Shown one piece after another: positions 51,464 to 62,571 of a stretch of 64,000 nucleotides of DNA. Under the pieces are notes generated by a model. It had not been told where the DNA came from. It saw only the letters and a list, made by a program, of their open reading frames with translations, and did not search any database. Location of the stretch: positions 4,772,882-4,836,881 of the forward strand of contig CM020618.1 of the NCBI GenBank assembly GCA_009829735.1. The letters are read 5' to 3'. Both the position numbers and the translations under genes were made by a program. Numbering within the stretch: position 1 is the first letter of the stretch; each line of letters begins with the position of its first letter. The DNA comes from Pyropia yezoensis (taxonomy: Eukaryota > Rhodophyta > Bangiophyceae > Bangiales > Bangiaceae).

Positions 51464-54018
51464 ATGGCGCCTTTCCCCCGCGACGCCACCGCGGTGGTGG
51501 CAGTAGTAGCGGCGGTTGTGGCCGCCACCGCTGTCGCCGCTGCCGCGGGTGGCCACACTGTCGACGTCGCCGCCTCGGGCGGTGGAGCGTCGGCCGCCGC
51601 CACCGACGCGTCGGCGCCCGAGTCGGCGGGGTGGCCCTCGCCAGGAAGGCGGGTGCGGCTGCCACTGCAACCAGCGCCGTCATTGGGGCCGGCAACGCCG
51701 GCAAGGTCCGGTAGCGAGGGAGGCGGCGATCGTAGCGGCGGCGCCCTTGGTTTTGGGGGTGGAAGCGCGGGCAGCAGTACTGGCAAGGTCCCACCACTTT
51801 CCTCCCCACCGGCCCCCGCTTCGTCCCGCAGCCTGTTGGGAGTGGTGGCATCTATTGTGGCCGCGGTGGTCAACAGACTGGTCCCGCCCCCGCCGGTGGG
51901 CCCGGCGTGTAGCGTCACGGGCCTCATTGGCCCACCCGCGGGGCTGGCACGCAAGTGGGCGGCCGCCGCCGCCGCCGAGGCGGCCGCCGCCGCCACCGCC
52001 GCCGCCACCCGCCGGGCCATCCTCCTCGCCGCCTTTGACGCCGACGTTGCGTGGCGGGCGGCCGACGCGGCCCGCCGACGCCGTCATCGCCGCCGCCGCC
52101 GCCACCAGCAGAGCCAAAACGGTGCCGAGGAAGGGGGCGGAGCGGCAGAGGCCACGCCAGAGGCGGCGGCGGCGGCCGACGCCGCCGACGCCTTGTGGGC
52201 GGCGCTCGCCCACCAGGCGGCGGTGGCGTCGGCGATTGCCGCCGCCACCGCCGCCGAGCGGGAGAGGGCAGTCGCCCTTCGGGGCGGCGCCACCGCCTTT
52301 CCCGCCACCCAGTGTCGGCGACGGGACATGTTGGCGCCGGTCGCACCCACCACTACCTACACGCCAGCCACCCAGTGTGCACGGCCGATCACGCCGCTCG
52401 TCGCCCTCCTCGCGCGGGTGAGCAGGCCTGCAGACGCAGCGGCGGCGGTGGCCGCGGCGGTGGCCGCGGCCGCCGCCGCAGCAGAGGAGGCCGAGGCGGC
52501 CGCGGCGGCGGCAGAGGCATCGGCGGCGATAGCGGCGGCGGCGACGGCGGCGACAGCGCGACACGCCGCCACCCAGTGTCCGTGGCAGCACGCGCCAGCA
52601 GTGCACGCGCACCCCCTCCCGCCCCTGATGTGCCGGTGGGGCGACGCTGACGCGGCGGTGGCGGCGCTGCGGGCAGCGGAGGCGTCGACGGCGGCGGCGG
52701 CGGCGGCGGCGGAATCCCTCGGATGCCACCCTCCCCAGTGCGCACCGCGGGCGCCACCGGGCGACACGGCGACGGCCGCAGAGGCGGTGGCGGCGACGGT
52801 GAGCACCCCCCCTCCCCCGTGGTGCGGGTGGGCGCCACCGACCGCCCACAAAACCCACGGCACCCGTCAGCAGTCGCAGCCACAGCAGCCGCAGCCGCCG
52901 CAGTTCCCTTGGAACGAGTGGGGGCGGCCGCCCCTCGGGGCTGCCACCACCGCCGCGGCGGCCATTGCCGCCGCCGTCGCCGCGGTCGCCGCCACCATCG
53001 CGGCGACCACGGCGGTGGTCACCGCGGCGGTCGCCGCCGCCACCCGCGCCGTCGTGGCGGCGGCCGAGGCGGTGCTCGCCGCGCTGGCGCCACCCCGCTC
53101 ACCGACGGCGGTGCGGGCGCTGCTGCAAGCGCCGCCGCCGGCGGCAGCGGCGGCGGCGCGGCGGCCACGCCGCCGCCCGACAGCAGCGGCGCGGGCGGCG
53201 GCCGAGGCGGCGGCCGCTGCCCGCCCGCCGCCAACGACGCCGCCCGCCTTTCACGCCGCCCTCACCGCCGCTGCCGCCACGGCGCCGCCGTCACCGCCAT
53301 CGCCGGCACAGCCGCTGCGGGTGCCGCCGTCCGCGTCGGTGGCGGGGGGCGGCGGGTCCGCCGGCGGTGCCCCCCCCTCGTCGCCGACCGTGTCGCCCGC
53401 GTCGACCGTCGGGTCCGCGTCGCCAGCCACGTCGAGCAGTGATGGCTCGCCGGTGGGCACCCCCGCCGGCAGCGGCGGCGGCAGCGCCGACGGTGGGGCC
53501 GCCTGCGGCGGCTGGTGGCCGTCTGCCGCCCGGTGGTGGAGGCCGCGGACTGCGGGGGGGGGGGGGCGAGGACCGCGCCGCCGTCCACGCCCCCCACCCG
53601 TCGCCGCGCCGCGTGGGCCGCCTGCACCACCGCCGCGGCGCTCGCAGACGGCGGCAGCGGCGGCAGCGGCGGCAGCGGCGGCAGCGGCGGCAGCGGCGGC
53701 AGCGGTGGCAGCGGCAGCGGCAACGGCGGCGACGGCAGCGGCGACGGTCACGACCGGCGGGCGGCGGCGGCGGCGGCGCGGCTGGCCGCCGCGACCGCCG
53801 CGGCGGCCGCGTCGTCGGCCGACGCGGCAGCGGCGGTGGCGGCCGCCGCCGCCGCCGCCGCCGCCACCACCACCACCGCAGCAGCAGCAGCGGGGGGAGG
53901 GGGAGGCCGCCGCGGCGGGCTGCTGGGGCGGCCGGCGGTGGCAGCGGCGGGGGCAGTCCCCAACGCCGCCGCGTTGTGGGCGGTGGTCCTGGCCGCGGGG
54001 GCGGGGTGGGGACGTTGA
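51464..54018 (+). CDS. Putative secreted Ala-rich protein with ATQC motifs, frame change in a G tract
   Basis: Starts at ATG 51464 with MAPFPRDATAVVAVVAAVVA, a good signal peptide. Ala-rich helices are separated by short Cys/Pro islands. The motif ATQC recurs three times (FPATQC, TPATQC, HAATQC), along with HPPQC and CPWQH, so Cys and His recur at the helix ends. After 53558-53569 (a G run) coding continues one frame over, with (GGS)n and further Ala helices to the stop at 54018. No known family. Repaired length is about 850 residues. The Cys/His islands could be disulphide or metal sites in an extracellular or wall protein. Confidence 0.5.
53650..53720 (+). repeat. (GGCGGCAGC)n coding minisatellite
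   Basis: About seven 9-bp units encoding Gly-Gly-Ser, inside the 3' part of the Ala-rich gene. Confidence 0.9.
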
Positions 54019-56386
54019 GATGGCGGGGGGGTGGTGGCCTGGGAGGGGGGGGCGAGGGGGGAGTGGGGACGGCGCGGTCGGTGGGGGGGGCCAGCGCCTC
54101 TGGCGCAACAACGAGGGTCGGTGGCGGCGGTCAAGGGAGAGCCGCGACGGTGGTCCAGGCGCGGAGGGGGTGGGCGGCCGAGTGGGTGGTGGGGAAGCAC
54201 CCGTCCCTGGCGGCGGCCGACACGCGCGCGTGCGTGGCGGTTGGGGACGCTCGAGATAGCACCCGACTCGAGGCTCCCACCCCCCCCACCCACCCACCAC
54301 CCCGCTGTGCACACTCTCCCCCGATCCAATCCAAGGGTGGTCCCCCCCACAACACACGCGCACGCGCCGTCATGACGGGGCTGTGGCTCTCCCACCCACC
54401 GGCTCCCCCGTCAGCCGCCTGCCTGCCTCGCTATCGTGGGGAGGAGGAGGAACAGGGGGGGGGGGGGGGGGGGGCCTCCGCCCCTCACGGGGGTCCTTCG
54501 GGGCCCATCTGAAAGTAGCCCCAGTTTGAATGATGGACTGCTCGCGATGCCTACGTAGGCACGGGTCGACCATCGTGGCCCCCCCCCCCCCCCCTCCTCC
54601 TTCCTCCCCTTGGTCGGAGGAAGCCCCTAGTCTATCCTCACCGCCAAGGGGTGGGGGGGGGGGGGGTGGGGGGCGCAACGGCCGGGCGCCGCGCCGCCGC
54701 CGCCGGCGGGCGCGGCCACAGCAAAGCGCGGCGGCCGGCCACGGGGCGACAGGGACAGGCCGCCGCCCCCCCCCCCCCACCCCCACCCCCCCCCTCCTAC
54801 ATACCCTCGAGCGGGCACAACCACGTGCTGTGACAGACGGCTGGTGCGCACCACCACCCCCCCACCCCCTCCCCCCCCCACCCCCCCGCCCGAGATGTTC
54901 CTCGCTGGGCGGGGCCTGATGGGGGGGGGCCCCCCCCCCCCGTCGGTTGGGTTTGGGGGTGGGGTGGGGGGAATGGATGGTGGCGGCCACCACCGCGGGC
55001 CGAGTGTGCTGGGGGGGGGCGGGGGTTGGTGGCGTGCCGCGGCCGCGCCCCCAGGCTCGTGACGGGATTGGGTGGGGGGGGGGGGGGGGGGGGGGCCGGG
55101 GCTGGTGCCCCTCCCCCCTCCCTCCCTCCCCCACCCCCCCCCCACCCCCCCCCCACGGGGACGCTGGCAGTGGGAGGCGGCGGCGCTGGGGGACGCGGCG
55201 CCGTGACCAGCGCCGCCTCCCCCGCACCGCGGCGCCGTCCCGTTTGGCTGGCCAACGTGCATCCCGCCACCCCCACCGCCGCCGCCGCCGCCCCCGCCCC
55301 CCCCCCCCCCCCACCCCCCGCCTTCCCTTCCGTCGCGACACGCACCATTGTCGGTCCCACCGCCGCGACCGTTTGGCGCCTCCCCCACCCCTTCCCTCCC
55401 TCCCTCGCTGGGCTTTGGCCGGCGGCGCCTCTGGCTGGCCGCGACCCGCCGGCGCCCCTGCCCGCAGCCCGCCTGCCGCGGCGCCGTCGGCCGCCCGCCC
55501 GCCCGCGCCATCGTCTCGCTGCGTGGCACTGGCGGCGGCGGTGGCGGCGCAGCGTCGGTGGGCGGTGGTGGTGCTCTTTTTCCCCCCCCTTCTGCTCCCA
55601 CCCGCGCCGGCCCGTCGCGGCGCCCCTTTCCCCCCCCTGCTGGACAGGGACACCTGCGCCGCGGCGCACGGCCGCCGCTGTTTGGCTGGGCACACACGCG
55701 TCTGGCCAGGCGCCCGTTGACCGGCGTCCCCCCCTCCCCCCCCCCCCCCCCCCCCGGCCTTTGGTCATCTTTGCGCCCGGGGCGGGGTCCCTCCCCTCTT
55801 CCCTTTTTGGGGTGCTGCCTTCCACCGGGGGTGTCGTCCGTCGGGACCGCCCGCGGCCTTTGCGCCGGGCCGTGTGCTGTCGTGGGGGCGTCTGCGTGGC
55901 GGCCTGGCCACCACCGATCGGAGGCCGTCGATCGGGGGTGGGGTGGGGGGGGGGGGGGGGTGCCCTTTGATCGACACCCCGCCGGGGGGGGGGCTTCCAC
56001 AGTGGGCGTGCCGGCCACGCCTGTCCCCCATTGCAAGGGCAGCGTCGGCGCTTCCTGTCCTTTTCTTTTTTTTTTTTTTTTGTCTGCACCGGGTCTCTGC
56101 TATTGTGGGACTGGCGTTCCTCTGCTGTGTCCACCCCCCTTTTGCCTCCCGGGGTTTGCTGTGCGCTGACAGACGGACCGTCTGGGGGGGTGGCTGCGTT
56201 GCCCCTGCTGGCCTGGGGACTGGCGTTGGTGTTCCCTGGCCGGTGTTGGCGTTGGCCAGCCGTGGCCGGCTGCTGCCTGAAGAGGTCACAGGCTTGTCCG
56301 TGCTGCCACGGCCGCTGCCCGACCCGTTGACCGCGCGGGGGGGGGGGGGGGGGGGGGGGTTGTGGGGGGCGGGGGCTGGCCCCGCT
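54019..56386. other. Gene-free G/C-tract region
   Basis: Alternating G and C tracts and Pro/Gly/Arg frames on both strands. A T14-15 run at 56068-56082 is unusual for this GC-rich DNA; with nearby C-rich sequence it looks like an intron or untranslated leader. A G19 run (56339-56359) lies just before the next start codon. Confidence 0.4.
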
Positions 56387-58088
56387 ATGAGCTCGAGTGC
56401 CACAGCGGCAGTCGCGACGGTGGGGCCCCTGGCCAACCATAGCCTCCCCCCGCTGCGGCGTAGAGGACGGGTGACCCGCACCACTTCTGGGGAGGGGGCG
56501 GAGGGGGGAGCGTCGCCCGGCGGGCGCGCGCCGTCGGTGGCACCAGCCGTAGACAACGACACGGGCGGCGACAGCGACGGCGACGACGGCGACAAGGACG
56601 ACGACGGCGGTGGGAAGGTGCAGGAGGGGGCCGTCATGGGCGGCGGCGGCGGTGGTGGCAGCGGTGCGGCCCTGCCCGTGCGGCGGATGAAGCCGTTTTC
56701 CGGCCGCCTGGAGCGGCGGCATGTGGCGGCGGTAGGGGCGGGGGGTAAGGCGGGCCTCCCGCCCGCGGTGGGCGGCAGCGGGAGTGCCAAGAAGGGGGGC
56801 GGCCGGGTAGGAGCGGCCAAGCCGCCTATTGGGCCCGACAGGGGGGTGGGCGGCGGCCGGCCGCCGCTGTCGCCCCCCCGGCCTCGGGGGGCGGCGGCGG
56901 CGGCTGCTCTGGCGCCGGGCTCGGCCGCGCGGGCGGCGGCCGCGTCCGCGCTGGTCGCCGCCACCCCCTCGCGGCGGCGAGACCCCCCACCGCCACCGGC
57001 GCCGAGCCGGCGGCGGCGGGTCGCGTCGGAGAGTGTGAATGATGGCAAGGGGGGGGATTCATTGGTGCGCGGTGGCGGCGGGGCGGGGGGGGGGGGTTCG
57101 GGGAGCGGCGGTGGCGGCGGCAAGGGTGGTGGCGCCGGCGCCGGCGCCGGCGGCGGCGGTGGCAGCAGTGGCAACGGTGGCGGTGGCAGGGGCGGCGGCC
57201 GGGGTGGCGTGGCCACCTCGGATGCCAAGGCGGATGGCGCGCCCGGTGCCCGTGAGGCGGGCGACGGTGCCGACGGCGACGATGGGGACGACTGGCTGCT
57301 GTCAGACGAGGAGGAGGAGCGGTCTGCGTTTTTCCGCCGCACCTTTCGCGTCAAGACGGACGAGGAGGTGGAGGCTGCGGCCGCCGCGGCCGCCACAATG
57401 ATTACGCCTTCCACGGCTGCTGCGGCGGCTGCGGCGGCCGCGGCGGCCGCGGCGGCGTCGGCCGCGTCGGGGGCCCACACGAATGGCTCGTTTGGGGGCT
57501 TTAGCGCGTCCAACCCGGCGGGCGCCAAGCGCAAACGCGTCCTCGTCCGCAACGCGCGGCCGTCCAAGCGCCGCAAGCCGCCGCCGCGCAACATGGCGGG
57601 CGGGCCGACGGTGGTGGGGGACATCCCGTTTTGGAATGCCACCTACCGGTCGCGGGTGCCGCTGCGTCTGGAGATGGCCGACGTGCTGGCCGACCTCGCG
57701 GCGCTGTTTCCCGCTGCCACTGCGGCCGCCGCCGCGTCGGCTGCGTCTGCCGCGGGCGGGGGTGGCCGCGACGGTGGCGGCGGTGGTGGCGGTGGTGGTG
57801 GCGGCGGTGGTGGGGGTGGCGGCGGTGGCAACGGCGGCTCCACCCCTGCGCGGCCGCCGACAGCCAAGCGGAGTGCGTCCAAGGGCGGTGGGCGGGGCAC
57901 CCCGTCGGGGCGCCCAACGCGCACGTCGGCCGCGGCGGCATCGCGGGGCACCACCCCACGGGGGGGCAGCGCCGGCTCTGACGCCGCCACCCGCGGCGGC
58001 GGTGACGGCTCTGGTGGCGGCAAGGCGGCGGGTGGCTCGGCAGCGGCCGGCAGCGGCGGCGGCTCAACGCGGGGGGCGACGGGCAGCC

Positions 58089-58120
<32 letters not shown>

Positions 58121-58351
58121 AGCGGCAACGGCGGTGGTCGGGGCAGCGGCGGCGGCGGCGGGGGTGGTGGCGACAGCGGCGGCGGCGGCGGCAAGGGCGC
58201 TAGCCCCGCCTCGCCAGGCGGTGCGCGCGGCATTGGCGCCCTCTTCCGGACAAGCGAGCGCAAGGGCTGGGTCGTCTGCTGTCAGTGTGCGAGCCACGTG
58301 TGGCCGCCCAACCGGGCCAAGCACCTGGTGCTGTGTGGGCGCGCCGAGTGA
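56387..58351 (+). CDS. Acidic/basic low-complexity nuclear protein with C2HC zinc finger
   Basis: 654 residues from ATG 56387 (MSSSATAAV); the frame is open further upstream but only as tract sequence. Order: an Asp/Gly-rich acidic patch (DSDGDDGDKDDD, ~61-75), Gly- and Arg-rich linkers, an acidic block WLLSDEEEER with FFRRTFRVK (~303-325), a poly-Ala helix, a bipartite nuclear localisation signal (AKRKRV then SKRRKPP, ~380-399), VVGDIPFWNATYRSRVPLRL (~408-427), a long Gly/Ser-rich linker and a C-terminal CX2CX11HX3C finger (C631, C634, H646, C650) in KGWVVCCQCASHVWPPN. The charge pattern, localisation signal and terminal finger suggest a chromatin or transcription factor. I cannot name the family. 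Confidence 0.72.
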
Positions 58352-60138
58352 GTGGGGAGGGGCGGCGGGGGTGGAGGGGGGAGGGAAGGGATGGGAGGGG
58401 CGTCTTGTATGCTGGCCAGGGCCGCACGCGGCGCTTTTCTTGGCATTGTCGTGGCCCAGCCTAGGTGGGCGGGCGGCGGGCGGACGGTCGGGCGGGCAGG
58501 CGGCCGGGCGGGCGGCGCTGGGCGTGCAGCCGTCGTTGCGCATTGTTTTGGCTGGCCCTACGTCGTATGGGTTTCGTATTGGTTGTTGCCTTTCTTTTCT
58601 TCTCTTTTTGTTGCCATTGTTCTTGTCCGTGCCCACTCGCGTGTGTTTGTTCCTGGGTTTTCCCGACAGTGGAAGGGCTGGTGGGCCACCCTCCCGGTCC
58701 GTTGCTGGGGGTGGAGGTGGTCCCCGCGTTGACCTGCTGGCCCCCGCGGCGCGGCCACCGCCACCCAACCGTCGCCTCGCCTGTCGGTGCCCGCACGCTG
58801 CGCGCGCCGGCGCCCCACCAATGGACGGGACGCGCGTCGCCCTCTCGGGACCGCCGACCGCCGGCTGGGAGACTTCAGGGACGGTGTCGGAACCCCCCCA
58901 CCTGCGGTCACCGCCCCAGGCCGTGGTAGCTGTCCCGCGCGCCGCCGCCGCCGCCGCCGCGACGACGACGGCCGTGCGGCACTACAGAGCCTCACGGGCA
59001 CCATGTCCCCGCCGCGTGTTGCATGCCAGCCACCACCCCGACGGCCGGCCCCTGCCGTCTCCCCAGCTATTCGACACGGGGCGGCCCAGGTACACGTGGG
59101 GATGATGGCCCTTGCAACGCAGTGGGGACGTGCTCGCACCCTGGGCGGCTGTGACAGCGACGCGCCCCTTCCTCTCGTGGCCAGGCTGGCGTCAGTGGCT
59201 GACCGACATTGTTCGATGACGACAACCGTGGTGACCAGCGTCCACCGTCCAGGCCACCCGTCGTGCGGCGGGTGCGCCCCCTGACAAAACCCTTCCCCCC
59301 CGCACGGAGGGGTGTGCAGGGGGGCAAAAAAGGGGGAACCGACGAGGCCCCCCGCCCCCAAAAGGAGGCGGCCGGTGCAGATGTGCCGTGTTGGGGCAAG
59401 CGCCTGAGCGCCTGGGTGTGGTCCCCGCTTGGACACCCTTTGCGTCGGCCGCGAGCGGCACGCCGCCCCCGCCGCACCGGGTGCAAAGGTCGCCCACTTC
59501 CCAGCCGCCAAGCAGGTGCCGCCGCCGCCAGGCAGCGGAACCGTACCGGCGTCGGGCGGTGGGGTCCAGAGTGCGACAAGCCAGCTTAGGGGGCGCCGGT
59601 TCGCGCAGAGCCGCGTGAAAAGTGATGGGGGGGACATGCCGGTGGAGGCCCGAGGCGTGCCAGGGTGGTGAGGAGGCGTGGGGGCAGCGGGGGGTATGGC
59701 AGAAGGGCGCAATCGTCGCTGCCTGCGTGAGCTGGGGTCTGGCCCGTCAGGTCCGGTATTTCATGGGGCGGGACGTAGTCGCACGGCGCGCGGTGGATGT
59801 GCTACCGCTCACTGCTCGGGTGCATCAGCACGAGCCGGGCTGTGTTGTCGGACCGAGGGGAACACACATGTGTCATAGTCCACCAGAGCACATGGCCTGT
59901 CCAGAGCGGTCGGGATAAAACACAAACAAGCGCAGACGAGCAAAAAACCGCGCATGCAAGCAAAAAGACGAACGAGCACACCAAAAAGCAACGAAACGAT
60001 CACCGCAGCCGGCTAAAAAGCACACTAACGAAGAGAGCAAACGAAAGAGACACAGACGACATGCAACAACAGCCGCAGCGAAGGGGACGATGCTCAGGCG
60101 CGGCTGCCCCTCCCAATTTCCCGGTGCACCACTGCCGC
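58352..60138. other. Between the zinc-finger gene and the RBR ligase, no supported gene
   Basis: GGGC-rich units at 58460-58520 are followed by a pyrimidine-rich patch (TTTCTTTTCTTCTCTTTTTG, about 58588-58612) in what is probably the 3' UTR. The rest has stop-free frames without domains on either strand. Confidence 0.35.
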
Positions 60139-61812
60139 TTAGTTGCCCGGTACCCCTGCCCCAGCAGCGGGGGCGCTACCCACAGCCACTGTCTCGGGTG
60201 TCCCAGCAACAACCAAAGTCCCGGGTGTCCCAGCAGGACCACCAACACCACGGACACCAGCGCCGCCGCCACCGCCTGCCGTACCACCACCCACCCTTCG
60301 TCGCAACCAGCCTGCCGTAGCCGCGATGAACACGTCAAAGACCAGCCACACACCCGTAACGAGAACGACGACGCCGACCATAAAGACAAGCCCTCCAACC
60401 ATCAAGGTACTCAAAGAGTTGAGGCGCCTTCCCCATCCTCGGCGCACAAACAGGGTCACCAGCTCGGGGCCGATGCCCCATTCCAAGCGCAGTTGCAGAT
60501 ACTGGCGAACCAGGACGGCGCCAACCCCCCAATCCACGCCGCACAACACCATAACAAGCCCCGCGACAAGAACAGCCGCCTCAATCCCACCGCCTACGCC
60601 GCCTCCACCGCCGCCACCGCGGGCCAGCCCATCCACATGCGCACCTGCCACACCCGCTTGGACACCTGCCGCAGCCTGCTGCCGCTGCCGCAGCCGCCTC
60701 TCCTCTCGCAGTTCACGCATGCCCGTCCGCACGGACACGAGGCCATCCACAAAAACCCACACTCCCGCAAGAACCCAAGGCACCAAGACAACGTACGCCT
60801 CCCACCCTGGGTTGAACAAGAACAAGGAGGCCGGTGCGGTGCTAATACCCACGCCACAAACGAGGGAGACGATTCCCGTGCGGATGGGCTCGCCATGGTC
60901 GTCGTGGACGGGCGGTGGCGCAACCGCCCCCACCGCCACCGCCCCACGCAGGGCAGCCACGTTCTGAAAAGGCCGAAACGTGTACGAGCGGCGGCACCAT
61001 CCGCACTGGACGGTGGCGCAGCCCCCATCCCTCACCGCGTGAGCACCACAATAGGGGCACGCCCCGGCAGCCCCAGCGAGCGCCCACCCCTCGTACGCCG
61101 CCGACGAGGCGGTGCTCACCAGCGGCACTGCACAGTCCCCAGCGTGAGCGGCTTGCCCGCAGCGGCGACACGCGGCAGTGGCGCAACGCGGGCACGTGAC
61201 GCGTATCTCCTCAACCACCCCACCCAACTCGCCTCCCCGTCCTTCGGCAGCGCCCGCGACGCCACCTCCGCCACCGTCATTTGGGGGGGGGCGCAAAGGA
61301 GGTGGCGGCGGGAGGGGCTCCCAGCACCCGTCTGCAGTACACCAGAGGCGCTCGCCACGCAAGGACAGAGCAGGGGACAGGGCTCGGAGGTACGTCAGGC
61401 GGGAGGCGAGACGGGCACCGACGAGAGGGGCAATATCCTCCGTGGCGGCCACAACCTTGCAGCCAGGGGCAAAGCAGGTCGGAAAGGAAGCACCCTCTGT
61501 GGCGATCGCGTGCCCCCAGTAGTTCGATGTGCAGTCGCGGCACGCCCGATGAGTGCAGCCACGCGCGCCGAAGGCATCATCCGGGGTGAGCTCTTCCAAG
61601 CAGATCGGGCAAGGCACGGGTTCAGTGGGTACTGCGGAGGAGGATGGTATCAACGACAGGGAGGGTGGCGACGATGCAACAGGAGGGGCATCCACTACAC
61701 TCTCGGGAGGTTGTGGTGTCCTTCGCTGCGGCACTTCCGCTGGTGCCGCCGCCGCCAGATGCGGCGCCCCAGGCGAAGGGACGTGGAGAGAGCCGGGTGT
61801 GTCTTCCCCCAT
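60139..61812 (-). CDS. Membrane RBR-type (RING-IBR-RING) E3 ubiquitin ligase
   Basis: 557 residues in one exon. I start at the ATG at 61812 (MGEDTPGS) rather than an upstream GTG. RING1 begins CPICLEEL (C68, C71), continues CTHRACRDC (86-94) and includes FAPGC. The IBR domain has CTADGC (158-163), CPRC (207-210), CRRCG and H..GDC (223-227). RING2 begins CPYC (252-255), with GGC265ATVQCGWC; C265 is the expected catalytic cysteine that takes ubiquitin from the E2. Family enzymes pass ubiquitin through this thioester, unlike plain RING ligases. After RING2 there are about four hydrophobic segments, e.g. YVVLVPWVLAGVWVFVDG and LVFMVGVVVLVTGVWLVF, so the enzyme is anchored in an internal membrane, as in the RNF19/RNF144 group. 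The C-terminus is Gly/Pro/Ala-rich. Substrates are unknown. Confidence 0.92.
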   Translation of the reverse strand: MGEDTPGSLHVPSPGAPHLAAAAPAEVPQRRTPQPPESVVDAPPVASSPPSLSLIPSSSAVPTEPVPCPICLEELTPDDAFGARGCTHRACRDCTSNYWGHAIATEGASFPTCFAPGCKVVAATEDIAPLVGARLASRLTYLRALSPALSLRGERLWCTADGCWEPLPPPPPLRPPPNDGGGGGVAGAAEGRGGELGGVVEEIRVTCPRCATAACRRCGQAAHAGDCAVPLVSTASSAAYEGWALAGAAGACPYCGAHAVRDGGCATVQCGWCRRSYTFRPFQNVAALRGAVAVGAVAPPPVHDDHGEPIRTGIVSLVCGVGISTAPASLFLFNPGWEAYVVLVPWVLAGVWVFVDGLVSVRTGMRELREERRLRQRQQAAAGVQAGVAGAHVDGLARGGGGGGGVGGGIEAAVLVAGLVMVLCGVDWGVGAVLVRQYLQLRLEWGIGPELVTLFVRRGWGRRLNSLSTLMVGGLVFMVGVVVLVTGVWLVFDVFIAATAGWLRRRVGGGTAGGGGGAGVRGVGGPAGTPGTLVVAGTPETVAVGSAPAAGAGVPGN

Positions 61813-62563
61813 ACTTCCCGTATGCACAGCGGCGGCCCGCTGCGAGGAGCACGTAAGAAGCGACGCCCCTCACACAACCCCCCCGGCGTCACGGCCAACA
61901 ATGGCAGCGGCGGCGGCGGAGGAGGCGGCGGCGGCAACGACGACGGCGGGGTGCGCGGCCACGGCAACAGCGGCGTGAGCGGCAGCGGCGAGGGCGGCGG
62001 CGGCCACCTCCACCAGAGGGCGCGGCCGGCGGCCGCTAAGGACACGGCGGCCGCCGTCTCGGCGGGATCAGATAGCTGTGACGAAGGTTCAAGACGGCTC
62101 CCGCGGGGGCGGGGCGAGGTGGGGCTGAGTGCGGGGCACGTAGACCAACCCACCCAGCCTGGCTGGTAGAGGGGTAAAAGACGTGTGCGACTGGTGACCT
62201 TGCGAGGTGCGCTCAAGTCAGAGTGCAACCTCGCCATAAAGGCCATGCGAGGTCCAGCACGGCAAAAATGCAGTGGCGCTCTCGGGCGGGCGCGTGAAGT
62301 GGTTGTCGCCTGCGCGTGGCCCACCGTGCCACAGCCGGCCACGTCAATGTGACTCGGCTTGTAGGCGGAATCTTCTCGTATATCTAAGTAATACTTCTCT
62401 AGAGGAGCAACACAGAGTGTCGTGAAAAGTTAGTTCATGATTAGTTAACAAGTCTTCGGTTGGAGCTCGACCAAGCTCGGGTCATCATCGTCGTATTTAT
62501 TTATGTACCGTCGGTCAATAATTCCATCTATAGCGGTGGCAGCTGTTGCCGAGCTGAAGTCAC
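61813..62563. other. 5' side of the RBR gene
   Basis: GGC/GCG-rich leader (61905-62060), then an AT-richer stretch (62340-62560) with TATTTATTTATG near 62494. This is the likely promoter region of the minus-strand RBR gene, but no specific element is certain. Confidence 0.3.
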
Positions 62564-62571
62564 CATCCGGA
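62564..62571 (+). repeat. 8-bp target duplication of element R copy 2, left
   Basis: CATCCGGA, exactly repeated at 63848-63855 beyond the right end of the element. Confidence 0.8.

Noticed and set aside
53650..53720. Regular repeat that might suggest a CRISPR array
   Set aside because: Units are contiguous 9-mers without spacers, inside a coding region, in a eukaryotic setting.
59797..62169. 790-codon plus-strand frame
   Set aside because: Antisense to the well-supported RBR ligase and without any motif.
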